From: Deltaproteobacteria bacterium
GTDB taxonomy: Bacteria > Desulfobacterota > Syntrophia > Syntrophales > Smithellaceae
Length of the DNA: 7,633 bases
Assembly: GCA_011046295.1 (NCBI GenBank)
Contig: DSAV01000020.1
Location: 1 to 7,633 of the forward strand
Direction: 5' to 3'
Below the pieces are notes generated by a model. The model searched no databases, was not told where the DNA came from, and saw only the letters and a program-made list of their open reading frames with translations. Made by a program: the position numbers and the translations under genes. Positions 5,286 through 7,633 of the stretch are shown here, one piece after another (the stretch's first letter is position 1; every line of letters starts with the position of its first letter).

Positions 5286-5444
5286 ATGGTCTCAAAATAA
5301 TATTCGCCATTGATAACAACATATTTTCAGTCGTCTTCCCGGTCTTGTGAGATTTAGTCTACGAAAGCCGGGAACCAGTTCAAATAGTTTCTGGATGCCG
5401 GATCAAGTCCGGCATGACAAATGTAGACTCAAGTATGAGACCAT
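5286..5444. repeat. palindromic repeat block between convergent genes
   Basis: Nested inverted repeats fill the gap between the iron-sulfur gene and the - strand operon. The outermost arms are ATGGTCTCA (5286-5294) and TGAGACCAT (5436-5444). Inside lie AGTCTAC (5356-5362) and GTAGACT (5423-5429), and two repeat units: TCGTCTTCCCGG...CCGGGAACCAG (about 5331-5378) and CTGGATGCCGG...CCGGCATGACA (5391-5419). The second holds a perfect 8-bp stem with a 5-base loop (5395-5415). The units resemble common intergenic palindromes of the CTGGAT...ATGAC type. No T-run follows the stems, so classical termination is doubtful, although the convergent position would suit it. Confidence 0.75.
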
Positions 5445-6173
5445 TAACAATATGGCTTTTCTATAATCCCAGAAACTGGATAGCCAAACCGCAAAGACAG
5501 ATAGATGCGCCGGCCAGCGCGTGTATCTTTCCATCTTTTTCATCGGAAGGCGGTTGAGCCCCCAGCTCGAAGCCCAGACAATACTCATCATTGTCAGAAT
5601 CGTGACGGCGCCGAAAGTGAGCGTCACCAGAAGCAGGCCGCTCAAGTTTTCTTTTGCCGCCGGATACATGAGGATGGGGATCAGCGGTTCGCAGGGCCCC
5701 AGCACAAAAATAGTAAAAAGCACCCAGGGGGTTATATTTGCTGAATTTTCTTTTTCGTGAACATGAGCATGCTCTTCGATATGCTGATGCGTATGAACAT
5801 GAACCTGGCCGTCGGCATGGGCGTGAACATGTTTGTGCGGCTTATTTTTCCACGCTCTGCGCATTCCCCAGACAAAATAAACCAGCCCGAAAGCAATCAG
5901 CGCCCACGCGGCGAGGTTGCCGCGGAATGATTCAATATTCACTAATTTCGTCAGTCCGATTCCCAGGGCGATGCCGACAAGACCCAGCAAAACAGAGCTT
6001 CCCACATGCCCGACGCCGCATAAAAATGTGATCCAGAGTGTTTTGAAAAGAGGCCAGCGCCTCGCTTTTCCCATGACAATAAAAGGAAGATAGTGATCAG
6101 GGCCAAACAGCGTGTGAACAAAGCCGATAGAAGCGGCAGTTCCGACTAAGATCATCAACTCGTATGACATCAT
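5403..6173 (-). pseudogene. UreH/TauE-SafE-like metal (probably nickel) transporter, frameshifted near its C-terminus
   Basis: An inner-membrane protein with several helices, a UreH/NicO-like nickel-or-cobalt exporter or importer. Visible signatures are HTLFGPDH (20-27), LCGVGHVGSS (51-60) and GPCEPLIPILMYPA (159-172), plus a cytoplasmic-looking loop with 11 His in residues 113-139, typical of nickel handling. It lies 11 bases after hypB, with AAGGA six bases before its first ATG, so it is the last gene of the operon. The open frame gives 256 residues, but the end from TRWPAH on is foreign: the tail is read from the wrong frame and then from the intergenic repeat. Adding one base at about 5517-5522 restores ALAGASICLCGLAIQFLGL and a stop at 5461-5463, giving 237 residues with a proper last membrane helix. 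This is either a real mutation or a sequencing error; the first 218 residues look fully conserved in style. Confidence 0.8.
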
Positions 6174-6184
6174 CTTTTATCCTT

Positions 6185-6856
6185 TCAAGCGCGGCGAAAC
6201 GCCGTAACTTCTTTTTTCAGCCAATCAACCCAATCGCTGATACCCGCGCCTGTTTTGCATGAGATTTCTATAATCTTAATTTCGGGATTCAAGGCTAAAA
6301 CAATTTTGCGCATGACGTCCATATCAAAATCGCTAAGCGACAGATAATCAATCTTATTGACAAGCAGCACATCGCAGATGCTGAACATGAGCGGGTATTT
6401 GATTGGTTTGTCGTCGCCTTCGGGAACACTCAGAATCATCACGTTTTTGTGCGCGCCCGTATCAAATTCGGCAGGGCACACCAGATTGCCCACATTTTCG
6501 ATGATGAGCAGATCAAAATCTTTTTTGTCTAACGCTTCGAGCCCCTGCGTGACCATTGTGGCGTCCAGATGGCAGAAACCGCCTGTCCGCAACTGCACAG
6601 CGGGAATTCCCTGGGCGGCAACTTTTTCGGCGTCCACTTTTGATTCGATATCCGCTTCGATGACGCCCAGTTTTATACTGCCCTTCAGCGCTTGAGCTGT
6701 TTTGAGAATCAGGCTGGTTTTCCCCGAGCCCGGCGAAGACATCAGGTTCACCAGCATGGTTTTTTGCCAGCGGAGCCGCTCCCTCACGCCCGCAGCCACC
6801 TGGTTATTATCAGCCATAATTTCTTCTTTAACTTCGATCATTCGGACACCATCCAT
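6185..6856 (-). CDS. hypB: hydrogenase/urease nickel incorporation GTPase HypB
   Basis: A 223-residue SIMIBI-class GTPase that, with HypA, loads nickel into the [NiFe]-hydrogenase precursor in a GTP-dependent step. The P-loop is SSPGSGKTS (40-48), followed by VIEADIESKVD (65-75). The metal-site residues C95 and H96 (GGFCHLDA) and C127 (ENVGNLVCPAEFDTG) are all present, and NKID (167-170) and SCKTGAG (199-205) give guanine specificity. The N-terminus is short, with neither the CxxCGC nickel site of E. coli HypB nor a His-rich stretch. Its ATG overlaps the hypA stop by one base (TAATG), and GGAGGT inside the end of hypA serves as the ribosome binding site, so translation is likely coupled. The transporter gene follows 11 bases later. 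Confidence 0.95.
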   Translation of the reverse strand: MDGVRMIEVKEEIMADNNQVAAGVRERLRWQKTMLVNLMSSPGSGKTSLILKTAQALKGSIKLGVIEADIESKVDAEKVAAQGIPAVQLRTGGFCHLDATMVTQGLEALDKKDFDLLIIENVGNLVCPAEFDTGAHKNVMILSVPEGDDKPIKYPLMFSICDVLLVNKIDYLSLSDFDMDVMRKIVLALNPEIKIIEISCKTGAGISDWVDWLKKEVTAFRRA

Positions 6857-7206
6857 TACATGACCTCCATGTTTTTGATAAAATATTCCCGCCCGGAAAT
6901 GAGCGTTACGTCTTTCTTGCCGCAGTGAGGGCAGGGTATGTTAATTTGACTCGCGTCATCTACCGTATAGATTTTGGCGCAGGCGTTGCATGTGAGCCGT
7001 ATCGGTGTTCGTTCGATTTGAAGCTTTGCTCCTTCAGCCAGAGTGCCACGGCTTACATAATCGAAGTAGCGTTGCATCGGTTCATCTTCCAGATGGCTCA
7101 ATCTTCCGACCTGAAGCTGTATAGTCATCACGCGGCGGACATCGTTTTTTTCGGCGTGCGCTAATACAATTTTTAGAATGCTTTCGGTAACGGGTAATTC
7201 ATGCAT
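6856..7206 (-). CDS. hypA: hydrogenase/urease nickel metallochaperone HypA
   Basis: A 116-residue nickel carrier of standard family length. The N-terminal M1-H2-E3 is the nickel-binding group. The zinc ribbon uses C73-x2-C76 (TCNAC) and C92-x2-C95 (CPHC). The middle (TIQLQVGRLSHLEDEPMQRYFDYV) matches the usual HypA core. It hands nickel to HypB, encoded immediately downstream with a one-base overlap. The ATG at 7206 lies inside the last codons of the tetR-family gene, giving an 8-base overlap, with GGAGA about 12 bases upstream. This points to one transcript and probably translational coupling to the regulator. The start is certain because the metal-binding N-terminal residues are needed. Confidence 0.95.
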   Translation of the reverse strand: MHELPVTESILKIVLAHAEKNDVRRVMTIQLQVGRLSHLEDEPMQRYFDYVSRGTLAEGAKLQIERTPIRLTCNACAKIYTVDDASQINIPCPHCGKKDVTLISGREYFIKNMEVM

Positions 7207-7633
7207 TTATTTTCTGATTCTCCATTAGATAAGCATTTGAATATCGTCGAAATACCCGGAGAGGCTCAATGTTCTTGGCCACCTTCATGTGCATAATAGC
7301 GCCCTGCAATCCATGAAATATAAGGCGCGCCGTGTCCGCCGTGTTGAGTCCGGGCGGCAATTGCCCGATATTTTTTGCTTCTTCCAGACATTCTTCAATC
7401 TGCGCAATGAGTCCTTCCACGGCGGCTTGCAGGCGCTTACGCAATTTCTCGTTGGCATCGGCGAGTTCCAGCGATAGATTGCCAATCGGGCAGCCCAGTG
7501 TTGCACTGCTTTTTTTAAAGGCCGACTCATAATAGCCCAAAAGCTTATTCAACCGTTCCAGGGGCGTAATTCGACCATCACGCAAATAGCCGGTAAATCT
7601 TTCTCCAATTACCTCAGAGAAATGATCAATCAC
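7199..7633 (-). CDS. TetR/AcrR family regulator, C-terminal part (cut by window edge)
   Basis: The last 144 codons of a TetR-family repressor. The frame is open to the window edge, and the first visible codon (GTG) is probably internal, so roughly 50 residues with the DNA-binding helix-turn-helix are missing. What remains is the all-helical ligand and dimer domain: LERLNKLLGYYESAFKK, the characteristic GCPIGNLSLELAD turn, a long RKRLQAAVEGLIAQIEECLEEAKNIG helix, and NTADTARLIFHGLQGAIMHMKV. Such domains usually sense a small hydrophobic ligand. The stop overlaps hypA by eight bases, so the regulator heads the hypA-hypB-transporter operon and probably controls it. Metal sensing is not indicated by any visible His/Cys cluster. 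Confidence 0.9.
   Translation of the reverse strand: MIDHFSEVIGERFTGYLRDGRITPLERLNKLLGYYESAFKKSSATLGCPIGNLSLELADANEKLRKRLQAAVEGLIAQIEECLEEAKNIGQLPPGLNTADTARLIFHGLQGAIMHMKVAKNIEPLRVFRRYSNAYLMENQKINA

Noticed and set aside
5395..5415. The 8-bp stem as a bidirectional intrinsic terminator
   Set aside because: No run of T follows on either strand. The stem is better explained as part of the palindromic repeat.

Overview
The gene families and their order suggest an anaerobic, probably deltaproteobacterial (Desulfobacterota, Syntrophia-like) genome of moderate GC. The clues are a tandem-ferredoxin protein, a nickel-delivery module, a sirtuin, a nitroreductase, and intergenic palindromic repeats of the 'GTCATTGC...GCAATC' and 'CTGGATGCCGG...CCGGCATGAC' kinds. 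This placement is inference; no marker gene is present.

The left two thirds (1-5280) read on the + strand: the 3' end of a PolX-type DNA polymerase/PHP gene; a palindromic repeat that supplies its last codons; a nitroreductase; a possible structured leader followed by a 117-residue conserved-looking small protein; a 51-residue Cys-rich protein that is easy to miss; an NTF2/SnoaL-like protein that may be translated from a leaderless mRNA; a 29-codon small ORF; a 281-residue protein of seven tandem 23-residue units between a coiled coil and a zinc-ribbon-like end; a Sir2 deacylase; and an iron-sulfur protein with a winged-helix-like N-terminus, an unusual Cys-rich centre and two ferredoxin motifs.

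The right third (about 5460-7633) reads on the - strand as one tightly packed operon in the order tetR-family regulator (cut by the window edge), hypA, hypB, and a UreH/TauE-like membrane protein with a histidine-rich loop. Stops and starts overlap or lie 11 nt apart. HypA and HypB deliver nickel, classically to [NiFe]-hydrogenase, and the membrane protein is the likely nickel transporter, so this is a compact nickel uptake and delivery unit. No hydrogenase or other hyp genes are visible. The transporter carries an apparent one-base frameshift near 5517-5522. In the restored frame it ends at 5461; as read, it runs on into the repeat that separates the two convergent blocks.

The observations most worth a second look are the transporter frameshift, the two repeats that have supplied new C-termini to flanking genes, the 23-residue repeat protein with its internal 207-nt duplication, the hidden Cys-rich small gene, the possible switch-like leader at 1079-1173, and the regulator-hypA-hypB-transporter operon. 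Nothing here is a clear new defence or mobile system.
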